This document shows positions 1 through 7,070 of a stretch of DNA of 9,001 bases, one piece after another. The notes under the pieces were generated by a model. The model saw only the letters and a program-made list of their open reading frames with translations. It had not been told where the DNA came from and did no database searches. The number at the start of each line of letters is the position of its first letter. The first letter of the stretch is position 1. Location: the NCBI GenBank assembly GCA_015228895.1, contig JADGCR010000082.1, positions 1 to 9,001 of the forward strand, given 5' to 3'. Source of the DNA: Magnetococcales bacterium. Its GTDB lineage: Bacteria > Pseudomonadota > Magnetococcia > Magnetococcales > Magnetaquicoccaceae. The position numbers and the translations under genes were made by a program.

Positions 1-322
1 CGGGCCGCAGGTTGCAATAGAGGTCCAGCGCCTTGCGAATTCCCAGCAGACCCCGTTCGGGCCGCACCGCGTAGTCCAGGGATTCCCACTGCACCCCGCC
101 CACCGCGCCCAGCAACACCGCGTCCGCCGCCCTGGCGCGGGTGACGGTCTCCTCCGGCAGAGGGGTCCCCACCCGGTCATACGCGGTCCCGCCTATCCAC
201 CCCTCGGAGAGGGTCACCCGGGTCAATCCCCGCTGGCCCATCCACTCCAGCACCTTGACCGCCTCGGCCATGATCTCCTGCCCAATGCCATCCCCTGGCA
301 ACAACAATACGCTCTTGCTCAT
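1..322 (-). CDS. leuB: 3-isopropylmalate dehydrogenase, N-terminal part (cut by the window edge)
   Basis: This is the N-terminal 107 codons of the NAD-dependent enzyme that oxidises and decarboxylates 3-isopropylmalate to 2-oxoisocaproate in leucine synthesis (cytoplasmic). The translation begins [18 protein letters not shown], the characteristic first strand and glycine loop of the isocitrate/isopropylmalate dehydrogenase family. It continues with LLGAVGG around residues 70-76 and ends in [16 protein letters not shown], whose arginines belong to the substrate-binding segment of LeuB. The family is normally about 350-360 residues, so roughly two thirds lie beyond the left edge. The ATG is preceded by a purine-rich AAGGATGAGGA that overlaps the leuD stop, 7 bp upstream, which implies the same transcript and probable translational coupling. 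LeuB is favoured over tartrate or isocitrate dehydrogenase by the motif and by the leuC and leuD neighbours. Confidence 0.95.
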   Translation of the reverse strand, partial: MSKSVLLLPGDGIGQEIMAEAVKVLEWMGQRGLTRVTLSEGWIGGTAYDRVGTPLPEETVTRARAADAVLLGAVGGVQWESLDYAVRPERGLLGIRKALDLYCNLRP

Positions 323-329
323 TGCATCC

Positions 330-980
330 TCATCCTTCTTGTATTGGAAAGACCCACGGTGCCCTTTTGGCTCTGGCACTCTCGAACGCCTCGATGGCGG
401 AGGCATGCTCCCGCGTCAAGGCGATATCATCCAGCCCATTGAACAGACAATGTTTCTTGAACGCATCCACCTGAAAGGGGTAGCGCCGCCCTGCCGGGGT
501 GATCACGTTCTGGCTCTCCAGGTCCACCGTCAAGCGATACCCCTCCTCCCTGGTCACCGCGTCGAACAGCGCGTCCATGGTCGCCCCATCCAGGATGACG
601 GGCAGGATGCCGTTCTTGAAACAGTTGTTGAAAAAGATGTCCGCGAAACCCGTCGCGATGATCACCCGGAAGCCATAACCCAGCAAGGCCCAGGGCGCGT
701 GTTCCCGACTGGAACCGCAGCCGAAGTTCTCCCGGGCGAGCAGGATCCCGGCCCCCTGATAGCGGGCCTGATTCAGGACGAAATCCGGATTGACGGGACG
801 TCGCTCGCAGGATTGTCCCGGTTCCCCCCGATCCAGGTAGCGCCACTCGTCGAACAGATTGGGGCCAAACCCGGTGCGCCGGATGGACTTGAGAAACTGT
901 TTTGGAATGATGGCATCCGTGTCCACGTTGGCCCGGTCCAAAGGGGCCACGATGGCGGTCAGGCTCTTGAATGGTTCCAT
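330..980 (-). CDS. leuD: 3-isopropylmalate dehydratase small subunit
   Basis: LeuD pairs with LeuC to form isopropylmalate isomerase, which interconverts 2- and 3-isopropylmalate through dehydration and rehydration. The 216-residue length is normal for the proteobacterial form, usually about 200-215. Family hallmarks are the N-terminal [14 protein letters not shown] (residues 18-31) and the swivel-domain loop [15 protein letters not shown] (85-99), which contributes substrate-recognition residues. A further conserved stretch, [17 protein letters not shown], lies at 111-127. The ATG at 980 is 6 bp after the leuC stop, and an AAGGAT lies within the last leuC codons. It is the middle gene of a leuC-leuD-leuB operon. 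Nothing looks broken. The alternative of a homoaconitase or 2,3-dimethylmalate dehydratase small subunit is unlikely given the leuB neighbour. Confidence 0.97.
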   Translation of the reverse strand: MEPFKSLTAIVAPLDRANVDTDAIIPKQFLKSIRRTGFGPNLFDEWRYLDRGEPGQSCERRPVNPDFVLNQARYQGAGILLARENFGCGSSREHAPWALLGYGFRVIIATGFADIFFNNCFKNGILPVILDGATMDALFDAVTREEGYRLTVDLESQNVITPAGRRYPFQVDAFKKHCLFNGLDDIALTREHASAIEAFESARAKRAPWVFPIQEG

Positions 981-986
981 GACGCT

Positions 987-2393
987 TTAATCCTTTTGCC
1001 GAATGTCCACGAAATGACCCGCGATGGCCGCCGCCGCCGCCATGGCCGGACTCACCAGATGGGTCCGCCCCCCCGGTCCCTGACGCCCCTCGAAATTGCG
1101 ATTGGAGGTGGAGGCGCAACGGTCTCCGGGCTCCAGGACATCGTTGTTCATGGCCAGACACATGGAACAACCCGGCGTGCGCCACTCGAACCCGGCCCGG
1201 AGGAAGATCCGGTCCAACCCCTCGGCCTCGGCCTGCTGTTTGACCAGCCCCGTGCCCGGCACCACCAGGGCCAGTTTGACCGAATCGGCCTTCTGTCGCC
1301 CCTGGATCATGGCCGCCGCCGCCCGCAGATCCTCGATGCGGCCATTGGTGCAGGAACCGATGAACACCTTGTCCACCGGGATGGCCTCGATGGGGGTGCC
1401 CGGTTGCAGTCCCATGTATTGCAAGGCCCGCTCCACGGAGGCGCGGCGCACCGGATTCTCCTCCCTGGCGGGATCGGGGATGACGCCGTCAACGGGCAGG
1501 GTCATCTCCGGCGAGGTGCCCCAGGTCACCTGGGGGGCGATCCCCTCCCCCGCAAAAGTCAACTCCCGGTCGAAAGTGGCCCCCACATCCGAGTGCAGGG
1601 TCTGCCAGTGGGCCGTCGCCTGTTCCCACGCCTCGCCCCTGGGGGCCAAAGGCCGTCCCCGCAGATATTCCAGGGTTTTGTAATCCACCCCCACCATGCC
1701 GGCGCGCGCCCCCGCCTCGATGGCCATGTTGCACACCGTCATCCGTCCCTCCATGGAGAGGGCGCTGATGACCGGTCCGGCGAATTCGATGACGTACCCG
1801 GTCCCTCCCGCCGTGCCGATGGCGCCGATGATATGCAGGATCAGATCCTTGGCCGTGGTGCCAAGGGGCAACGCCCCGTCCACCACGACGCGCATGGTCT
1901 TGGGCGTTTTCTGGGGCAGGGTCTGGGTGGCCAGGACATGCTCCACCTCCGAGGTGCCGATGCCGAAGGCCAGCGCGCCAAACGCCCCGTGGGTGGCGGT
2001 ATGGGAATCCCCGCACACCACGATCAACCCCGGCAGGGTGATCCCCTGTTCCGGAGCCATGACATGCACCACCCCCTGCCGGGGATCGCCGATGCCGAAC
2101 TCCGTCACCCCGAACCGGGCGCAATTTTCGTTCAGGGTCTCCACCTGCAGACGGGCCACCGGATCCAATATGCCCAGTTCCAGATCGCGGGTCGGGACAT
2201 TGTGATCCGGCACCGCGAAGGTGAGATTGGGGCGAAACACCTCGCGCCCCGCCAGCCGCAACCCCTCGAAAGCCTGGGGGCTGGTCACCTCGTGGACCAG
2301 ATGACGATCCACATACAACAGACAGGTCCCGTCCGCCTCGGTGCGGATGACATGATCATGCCAGATCTTGTGAAAAAGGGTTTGGGGTGACAT
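987..2393 (-). CDS. leuC: 3-isopropylmalate dehydratase large subunit
   Basis: This is the catalytic [4Fe-4S] subunit of isopropylmalate isomerase, an aconitase-family enzyme. With the start chosen here it has 468 residues, the usual size for bacterial LeuC. The three cluster ligands are visible: Cys348 in [10 protein letters not shown], and Cys409 and Cys412 in [13 protein letters not shown]. Other signatures are [20 protein letters not shown] near the N-terminus, VPDHNVPT, and [26 protein letters not shown] in the centre. The reading frame also allows a GTG start at 2408. The ATG at 2393 is preferred because the protein then begins [11 protein letters not shown] as in homologues, and because the GGAG at 2403-2406 sits 9 nt upstream as its ribosome site. 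It is the first gene of the leuCDB operon and is transcribed away from the divergent glycosyltransferase gene. No leader-peptide attenuator or T-box is seen upstream. Confidence 0.97.
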   Translation of the reverse strand: MSPQTLFHKIWHDHVIRTEADGTCLLYVDRHLVHEVTSPQAFEGLRLAGREVFRPNLTFAVPDHNVPTRDLELGILDPVARLQVETLNENCARFGVTEFGIGDPRQGVVHVMAPEQGITLPGLIVVCGDSHTATHGAFGALAFGIGTSEVEHVLATQTLPQKTPKTMRVVVDGALPLGTTAKDLILHIIGAIGTAGGTGYVIEFAGPVISALSMEGRMTVCNMAIEAGARAGMVGVDYKTLEYLRGRPLAPRGEAWEQATAHWQTLHSDVGATFDRELTFAGEGIAPQVTWGTSPEMTLPVDGVIPDPAREENPVRRASVERALQYMGLQPGTPIEAIPVDKVFIGSCTNGRIEDLRAAAAMIQGRQKADSVKLALVVPGTGLVKQQAEAEGLDRIFLRAGFEWRTPGCSMCLAMNNDVLEPGDRCASTSNRNFEGRQGPGGRTHLVSPAMAAAAAIAGHFVDIRQKD

Positions 2394-2402
2394 AAAAGGG
2401 GT

Positions 2403-2406
2403 CTCC
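2403..2406 (-). promoter_or_regulatory. Ribosome binding site of leuC (decides the start)
   Basis: On the minus strand GGAG lies 9 nt before the ATG at 2393. It is itself part of the second codon and adjoining bases that follow the alternative GTG start at 2408. This arrangement argues that the GTG is not the start. Confidence 0.6.
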
Positions 2407-2441
2407 ACTGGGTGTGACGATGGGCAACGGCGAAGGGATCA

Positions 2442-2470
2442 AGAGTAGCCAACAGTCGGTGGAAAAACAA
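2442..2470 (-). promoter_or_regulatory. Weak candidate sigma-70-type promoter for leuCDB
   Basis: On the minus strand TTGTTT (2465-2470) and TACTCT (2442-2447) are separated by exactly 17 bp. They lie about 50-75 bp upstream of the leuC ATG. Each box matches the consensus at only about three of six positions, so spacing and location carry most of the weight. This is an inference by eye. It is the best pair seen in the divergent region. Confidence 0.3.
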
Positions 2471-2475
2471 GGCGT

Positions 2476-2486
2476 TTCGTAACGAA
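2476..2486. promoter_or_regulatory. Palindrome in the leuC/glycosyltransferase divergent region (possible operator)
   Basis: TTCGT-A-ACGAA is a perfect inverted repeat with 5-base arms around one central base. One further G-C pair forms outside a mismatch, at 2474/2488. It lies just upstream of the candidate leu -35 box and 26 bp before the glycosyltransferase ATG, so a bound protein could affect either gene. An 11 bp palindrome can occur by chance, and no regulator family is recognised from it. Confidence 0.3.
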
Positions 2487-2511
2487 CCAGCAGCCATGGG
2501 ACCAAAAAACC

Positions 2512-4746
2512 ATGCAGCACCCAACAATCCAGACCCTTGACGAGGCCCTCGGACAGGCGATCGCCCTGCACCAGTCCGGTCATCTGGCGGAGGCCGAACA
2601 GCGCTACCTGACGATTTTGCGCCATTTTCCCGAACACGGGGAGACACGGCACCGCTTGGGGGCGCTGGCCGTCCAGGCGGGGGAACCGGCCGCCGGTCTG
2701 TCCCATTTCCAGGCCGCCCTGCAGGCCGATCCCACGGTGGAGCAGTACTGGCTCAGCTACCTGGAGGCGTTGCTGTCCCACCGGCAACCCGAAATCGCGG
2801 CGCAGGTTCTGGCCCGGAGGCGACAGTCGGCACCCGCGCCGCCCCCCTCCTACGCCGCCCTGTACAACAATCTGGGCAACGCCTTCCAGGGGTTGAACCG
2901 GCTGGAGGAGGCCGCCACCTGTTACCACCAGGCGCTGGAACTCCTGCCGGATCACCCCGCCATCCTGTGCAATCTGGGCGCGCTCCTGCAGGAACAGGGC
3001 GCGTTCCGGGAGGCGGAAGCCCATCTGCGCCGCGCCCTGGAGAAGCAGCCCGGCGACGCGGAAATCCTGAACAATCTGGGCAACGCCCTGCAGGCCCGGG
3101 AGCGTCTGAAGGAGGCCGAAAGCCTGCTCCAGACCGCGCTCAGGATCCAGCCCGACTACGCCGAGGCCCACAACAATCTGGGCAACCTGCTGATGGGAAC
3201 GCACCGTCACGCCGAGGCCGAGGCCTCCTTTCGGCACGCTTTGCGCTGTCAACCCCGTTCCGCCGATGTGCTGTTCAATCTGGGGTGTCTCCTGGAGGAG
3301 CGGCAGCGGTTTCCCGAGGCCGAGGCCACCTTCCGCCAGGCGGTGGAACAGGACCCGGAGCATGGATTGGCCTTGAGCCAGGCGGTTCACTGCGCCCAGT
3401 TCAACGCTCACTGGCGCTCTCTGGATGCAGACGCGCGGGCCATGGACGCCCTGCTGCGCCGGGGGGTGCCCCTCGCCCCCTTCCCGTTGCTCTCCCTGCC
3501 GTCGTTCGACGATGGCGCGGTGTTGCGCCGGGCGAACGGCCTGTATGTCACCTGGCTGTTCGCTCCCCTGCTGAACGCCCCTCCCATGGTGGACCCCGAC
3601 CACCACCCCCGGCGGGAACGTCTGCGCATCGGATACGCTTCGGCGGACTTCCGCAATCACCCGGTCACCCAGGTCATGGCGCCGGTCCTCGAGTCCCACG
3701 ACAGGGGGCGCTTCATCGTGTACGCCTACGCCTATGGACCCGAGAGCGACGACGCGGGACGCCGGCGCATCGTCGCGGGGTGCGACCAGTTCCGCGATCT
3801 GACCCCGTTGTCCGATCAGGCCGCCGCCAGGCGGATCGCCGACGATGGAATCGATCTGCTCATCGACCTGACCGGCATCATGCAGCATTTCCGTCTGGAG
3901 ATCGCCGCGCGCCGTCCGGCGCCCATCCTGGTCAACTTCGGTCATCCAGGCAGCATGGGCCACCCTCGTCTGGCGGACTACAAGATCAGCGACGGGATTC
4001 TCTCCCCGCCCCACATGGCCGACCAGTTCAGCGAACGACTGGCCTTGATGCCCGACAGCGCGGTCCTGTACGATCCCCGACGCCCCGGCGCCACCCCCCC
4101 CAGCCGGGCCGAGGCGCGTCTGCCCGAAAGCGCTTTCGTGTTCTGCTGTTTCAATCAGACCTACAAACTGACCCCGGAGTGTTTCGATCTCTGGTGCCAC
4201 CTGCTGCGCGAGGTGCCGGAGAGCGTGCTGTGGCTCGCCCAACCCAACCCGGTCGCCCGCTCCAACCTGCGGGAGAGGGCGGCGCTGCGGGGGGTGGAGC
4301 CCGTCCGGCTGATTTTCGCCCCCAGGGTGCCCATGGCGCGACACCTGGGCCGGTTGAGCCTGGCGGATCTGGCGCTGGACACCTTTCCCTGCACCTCCCA
4401 CACCACGGGTCGGGACGCCTTGTGGAGCGGGGTGCCGTTGCTGACCCGCATGGGGGATACCTTTGTCAGTCGGGTCGCGGGCAGTCTGTTGCATAACGTG
4501 GGTTTGCCGGAGCTGATCACCTCGACCTGGGAGGCGTATCGGGGAGTGGCCCTGGAGCTGGCCCGGCATCCGGACCGTTTGTCGAACCTGCGGGAACGTC
4601 TCCGGGCAAACCGCCTGACCCACCCGCTGTTTGACACGGAACGGTTCACCCGCGATCTGGAACGCCTGTATGAACGGATGTGGCGAGATCACGCCGCGGG
4701 GAAAAGGGAGATCATCGTGCTGGACGACGCAACCCACCCCGAATGA
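2512..4746 (+). CDS. TPR-repeat protein with GT41 (O-GlcNAc transferase/SPINDLY-like) catalytic domain
   Basis: A probable soluble glycosyltransferase that moves a sugar from a nucleotide donor to Ser/Thr of proteins. The N-terminal half (about residues 9-285) is built of TPRs. Two are degenerate (9-76) and five are canonical 34-residue units (115-284). The latter carry an Asn at 120, 154, 188, 222 and 256, the asparagine ladder that holds peptide substrates in OGT. The catalytic domain runs from about 370 to 726. It shows RIGYASADFRNHP with His383 (counterpart of human His498), FCCFNQTYKLTPE with Lys552 (human Lys842), His611 (human His901) and LDTFPCTSHTTGRDALWSG with Asp635 (human Asp925). 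The C-terminal PLFDTERFTRDLERLYERMW also matches the family. There is no signal peptide or membrane segment. The start has only a weak GGGA ten bases upstream. The donor (UDP-GlcNAc or GDP-fucose) and protein targets cannot be told from the sequence. It is monocistronic here. Confidence 0.9.
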   Translation: MQHPTIQTLDEALGQAIALHQSGHLAEAEQRYLTILRHFPEHGETRHRLGALAVQAGEPAAGLSHFQAALQADPTVEQYWLSYLEALLSHRQPEIAAQVLARRRQSAPAPPPSYAALYNNLGNAFQGLNRLEEAATCYHQALELLPDHPAILCNLGALLQEQGAFREAEAHLRRALEKQPGDAEILNNLGNALQARERLKEAESLLQTALRIQPDYAEAHNNLGNLLMGTHRHAEAEASFRHALRCQPRSADVLFNLGCLLEERQRFPEAEATFRQAVEQDPEHGLALSQAVHCAQFNAHWRSLDADARAMDALLRRGVPLAPFPLLSLPSFDDGAVLRRANGLYVTWLFAPLLNAPPMVDPDHHPRRERLRIGYASADFRNHPVTQVMAPVLESHDRGRFIVYAYAYGPESDDAGRRRIVAGCDQFRDLTPLSDQAAARRIADDGIDLLIDLTGIMQHFRLEIAARRPAPILVNFGHPGSMGHPRLADYKISDGILSPPHMADQFSERLALMPDSAVLYDPRRPGATPPSRAEARLPESAFVFCCFNQTYKLTPECFDLWCHLLREVPESVLWLAQPNPVARSNLRERAALRGVEPVRLIFAPRVPMARHLGRLSLADLALDTFPCTSHTTGRDALWSGVPLLTRMGDTFVSRVAGSLLHNVGLPELITSTWEAYRGVALELARHPDRLSNLRERLRANRLTHPLFDTERFTRDLERLYERMWRDHAAGKREIIVLDDATHPE
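2866..3186 (+). repeat. DNA-level repeats within the TPR array
   Basis: The 15-mer AACAATCTGGGCAAC occurs identically at 2866-2880, 3070-3084 and 3172-3186, encoding NNLGN in TPR units 1, 3 and 4. Spacings are 204 and 102 bp, multiples of one 34-codon unit. The two intervening or flanking units carry diverged versions (NLGAL and NLGCL). This is expected of a TPR array that grew by unit duplication. Confidence 0.8.
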
Positions 4747-4753
4747 AACGCCC

Positions 4754-5989
4754 TCAGGAGAACGCGGCCACGGCGAGTTCCACCCGGTCGCGTCCGTTCC
4801 GTTTCGCCCGGTAGAGCGCCGCGTCCACCCGGTGCACCAGGGCGTTGGTGGTTTCGTTGGGCTTGAGGCTGCCTACGCCAAAGCTGCTGGTTTTGTGACC
4901 CACCACCGGAAAATCGTGGGCGGCGATTGCCTGGCGGAGTTTTTCCGCCAAGGCCATCGCGCCGGCGGTGTCCGTTTCCGGGCAGATGATCAGAAACTCC
5001 TCGCCACCCCAGCGACCGGGGATGTCGAACTTGCGGACATTGGCGCGCAGCAGTTGGGCCAGATGCACGAGCACCTCGTCCCCCACCTGATGGCCGAAGG
5101 TGTCGTTGACGCTTTTGAAATGATCCACATCGCACAGGATGACCGACAGGGGGTGTTTGAAGCGACCGGCGCGGGCGATTTCGTTGGAGAAGGCTTCATC
5201 CAGCATCAGGCGGTTGTACAGTTGGGTCAGACGGTCCGTGACGGAGAGCTCCTCGATCCGTTTCTTGTCGGTGATGTTGTGTCGGATCGAGGTGAAGCCG
5301 GTGATCCTGCCATCATCGGTCTTGTTGGGTTCGATATGCACGTCCACCCAGTAGTGGCCGCCATCCTTGGTGAGATTCTTGATTTCGCCGCTCCACTGCT
5401 CACCCTGGAGCAGCGTCTCCCACATGGTCTGGAAAAAGGCGGAGGGCATGTCGGGATGACGAATGATGCTGTGGGGTTGTCCCACCAGTTCTTCCCTGGA
5501 GTAGCCGGAGATCTGGCAGAACGCGTCGGAAGCGTAGGTGATGACGCCGCGGGGATCGGTGGCGGAGGTGATGACGTATTTGTCGACGATTTTCACATAG
5601 TGGGCCAGCAGGTCCCCCCGTTGTTTCATTTCGATGTGGGTCTTGACCCTGGCCAGGACAACGGGGGGGCTGACCGGCTTGACCAGATAGTCCGCCGCCC
5701 CCAGCTCAAACCCCTGAATCTCATCCGCCACCTCAGACTTGGCGGTGACAAACAACACCGGAATCTCCCGGGTCCGCTCCCCCTCCTTGAGCAAGCGGCA
5801 GACCTCATAGCCATCCATCTCCGGCATCTGTATGTCCATCAGCACCAGGTCGCAGGCGCGCTCCTCCATGCGCTGCAACGCTTCGAGGCCGTTGGCCGCC
5901 ATGATGACATGGTAGGCCTCCTGCAGCAGCAGGGCCTCCAGGAACAGCCGGGTTCCAGGATCGTCTTCCACGATCAGAATGACGGCCAT
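4754..5989 (-). CDS. Response regulator diguanylate cyclase, REC-PAS-GGDEF
   Basis: A probable phosphorylation-controlled enzyme that makes cyclic di-GMP from two GTP. It has 411 residues from the chosen start. The REC domain (about 1-120) has the acidic pair in VEDD, phospho-acceptor Asp52 in LVLMDIQMPEMDG and Lys104 in LVKP. A PAS domain (about 130-245) contains GQPHSIIRHPDMP and Trp190, closely resembling the Aer redox-sensor PAS. The GGDEF domain (about 250-411) has DRLTQLYNR, DVDHFKSVNDTFGHQVGD and the active-site variant GGEEF at 328-332. An RxxD inhibitory site (Arg319-Asp322) lies exactly five residues before it, so catalysis and product inhibition both look intact. The ATG at 5989 is chosen because the REC strand begins directly after it and AAGGGG sits 8 nt upstream. 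An in-frame ATG at 6061 would add 24 residues of no domain and overlap the upstream gene. It is the last gene of the three-gene signalling operon, 37 bp after the HD-GYP gene. Confidence 0.95.
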   Translation of the reverse strand: MAVILIVEDDPGTRLFLEALLLQEAYHVIMAANGLEALQRMEERACDLVLMDIQMPEMDGYEVCRLLKEGERTREIPVLFVTAKSEVADEIQGFELGAADYLVKPVSPPVVLARVKTHIEMKQRGDLLAHYVKIVDKYVITSATDPRGVITYASDAFCQISGYSREELVGQPHSIIRHPDMPSAFFQTMWETLLQGEQWSGEIKNLTKDGGHYWVDVHIEPNKTDDGRITGFTSIRHNITDKKRIEELSVTDRLTQLYNRLMLDEAFSNEIARAGRFKHPLSVILCDVDHFKSVNDTFGHQVGDEVLVHLAQLLRANVRKFDIPGRWGGEEFLIICPETDTAGAMALAEKLRQAIAAHDFPVVGHKTSSFGVGSLKPNETTNALVHRVDAALYRAKRNGRDRVELAVAAFS

Positions 5990-5997
5990 GATCCATT

Positions 5998-6003
5998 CCC
6001 CTT
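5998..6003 (-). promoter_or_regulatory. Ribosome binding site of the diguanylate cyclase gene
   Basis: AAGGGG on the minus strand, 8 nt before the ATG at 5989 and inside the 37 bp gap after the HD-GYP gene. It supports 5989 rather than 6061 as the start. Confidence 0.55.
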
Positions 6004-6026
6004 GAGAAAAGAGTGACCCGGGGCGT

Positions 6027-7070
6027 TCATGGAGCGGAGTGATCCATGTCGGGGTAGGCATGCTTGATTTTCACGATTTCCGGCAGGATCTCCAGGAACA
6101 CCCGCACCAGTTCCGGGTCGAAGGCGGCGCCGGAACAACGCTGGATTTCGCTCACCGCCTCCTCCACGCTCCAGGGCTGCTTGTAGGGCCGACGGGAAGT
6201 GAGGGCGTCGAACACGTCGGCCAGACTGCAAATGCGGCCCATCAGGGGAATCCTCTCCTGCGACAGACCATGGGGATAGCCCATGCCGTCCCACCGTTCA
6301 TGGTGGGTCAGGGCGATGGTGTGGGCGGTGCGCAACAGCAGGGAGGGTTCCTGATCCAGCAGTTCGCCCCCCAGGATCGTGTGGGTTTTCATCACGGTGA
6401 ACTCGTCCGTGGTCAACCTGCCCGGTTTCAGGAGAATGCGGTCCGGGATGCCGATCTTGCCGATGTCATGCATGGGGGCCGCGTGGAGCAGCAGCTCCTG
6501 ATCGTGGGCGGAGAGCCCCAGGGCCGCGCCCAGCAACGCGGAGTAGTGGCTCATGCGATGGATATGCAGGCCGGTTTCGTTGTCCCGGTACTCCGCGGCC
6601 CGACCCAGGCGACGGATGATCTCCATCCGGGTGCGCAGCAGCTCCAACTCCCGGTCCGCCAGGGCCTGGGCGGTACGGGCGCCCCGCAGGATGTAGCGTA
6701 CCCTGTACCCCAGCAACCCCCAGTTGATGGGCTTGGTGATGAAATCCGTCGCCCCCTCCTGATAGGCGTGCTGAATGGACGCCACGTCATCCAGGGAGGT
6801 GGCCAGGACGACCGGAAGATGCTCCAGCCCATCCCGTTTCCGGATCATCTGGCACAAGGCGAAGCCATTCATCCTGGGCATCACCACGTCGGAGATCACC
6901 AGATCGGGACGTCTGGTCTCGATCATTTCCAAGGCCTGCTTGCCGTTTTCCGCCTCTTCCACGCGAAAGCCGTCCTGCTCCAGCGCCTCCCGCATGGGCA
7001 ACCGTTGCAGCAGATCGTCATCCACGATCAACACCAGGGGATTTTTCAGTTTTCCGGCCAGATCACTCAT
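6027..7070 (-). CDS. Response regulator c-di-GMP phosphodiesterase, REC-HD-GYP (RpfG-like)
   Basis: A probable cyclic di-GMP hydrolase switched by phosphorylation. It has 347 residues, similar in size and layout to RpfG. The REC domain (about 10-130) has VDDD at 16-19, phospho-acceptor Asp61 in LVISDVVMPRMNG and Lys113 in ITKP. A helical linker (about 130-155) leads to the HD-GYP domain. Its metal- and substrate-binding signatures are intact: YRDNETGLHIHRM (161-173), His201-Asp202 in MHDIGKIGIPDRILLKPG, HTILGG (230-235), HHERWDGMGYPHGL with Gly264-Tyr265-Pro266, and LADVFDALTSRRPYK. The ATG overlaps the stop of the upstream histidine kinase gene as ATGA and has AAGGAG 6 nt upstream, so the two are probably translationally coupled. 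It lies between a kinase and a cyclase, so phosphorylation by that kinase is the natural inference. Confidence 0.95.
   Translation of the reverse strand: MSDLAGKLKNPLVLIVDDDLLQRLPMREALEQDGFRVEEAENGKQALEMIETRRPDLVISDVVMPRMNGFALCQMIRKRDGLEHLPVVLATSLDDVASIQHAYQEGATDFITKPINWGLLGYRVRYILRGARTAQALADRELELLRTRMEIIRRLGRAAEYRDNETGLHIHRMSHYSALLGAALGLSAHDQELLLHAAPMHDIGKIGIPDRILLKPGRLTTDEFTVMKTHTILGGELLDQEPSLLLRTAHTIALTHHERWDGMGYPHGLSQERIPLMGRICSLADVFDALTSRRPYKQPWSVEEAVSEIQRCSGAAFDPELVRVFLEILPEIVKIKHAYPDMDHSAP

Noticed and set aside
141..2390. A 749-codon plus-strand open frame opposite leuC and leuD
   Set aside because: It is antisense to two unmistakable leucine genes, its translation has no recognisable domain and is rich in Gly, His, Arg and Pro. 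Long stop-free antisense frames are common in GC-rich coding DNA.
2394..2408. GTG at 2408 as the leuC start
   Set aside because: It would add five residues absent from homologues and place the GGAG ribosome site inside the coding sequence. The ATG at 2393 fits both family and spacing.
2356..4737. A 793-codon minus-strand open frame opposite the TPR-glycosyltransferase
   Set aside because: Although longer than the gene on the other strand, its apparent Gln/Gly/Val repeats are the antisense image of the TPR repeats. The plus-strand product has full family motifs, and the frame runs into the leuC start.
4631..6016. Plus-strand open frame opposite the cyclase gene
   Set aside because: Low-complexity antisense translation with no domain, opposite a clear REC-PAS-GGDEF gene. 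The frames at 6039-7343, 7154-8101 and 8144-8980 were rejected on the same ground.
5990..6061. ATG at 6061 as the cyclase start
   Set aside because: It adds 24 residues with no domain character and overlaps the HD-GYP gene by 35 bp. The ATG at 5989 begins directly at the REC domain and has a ribosome site.
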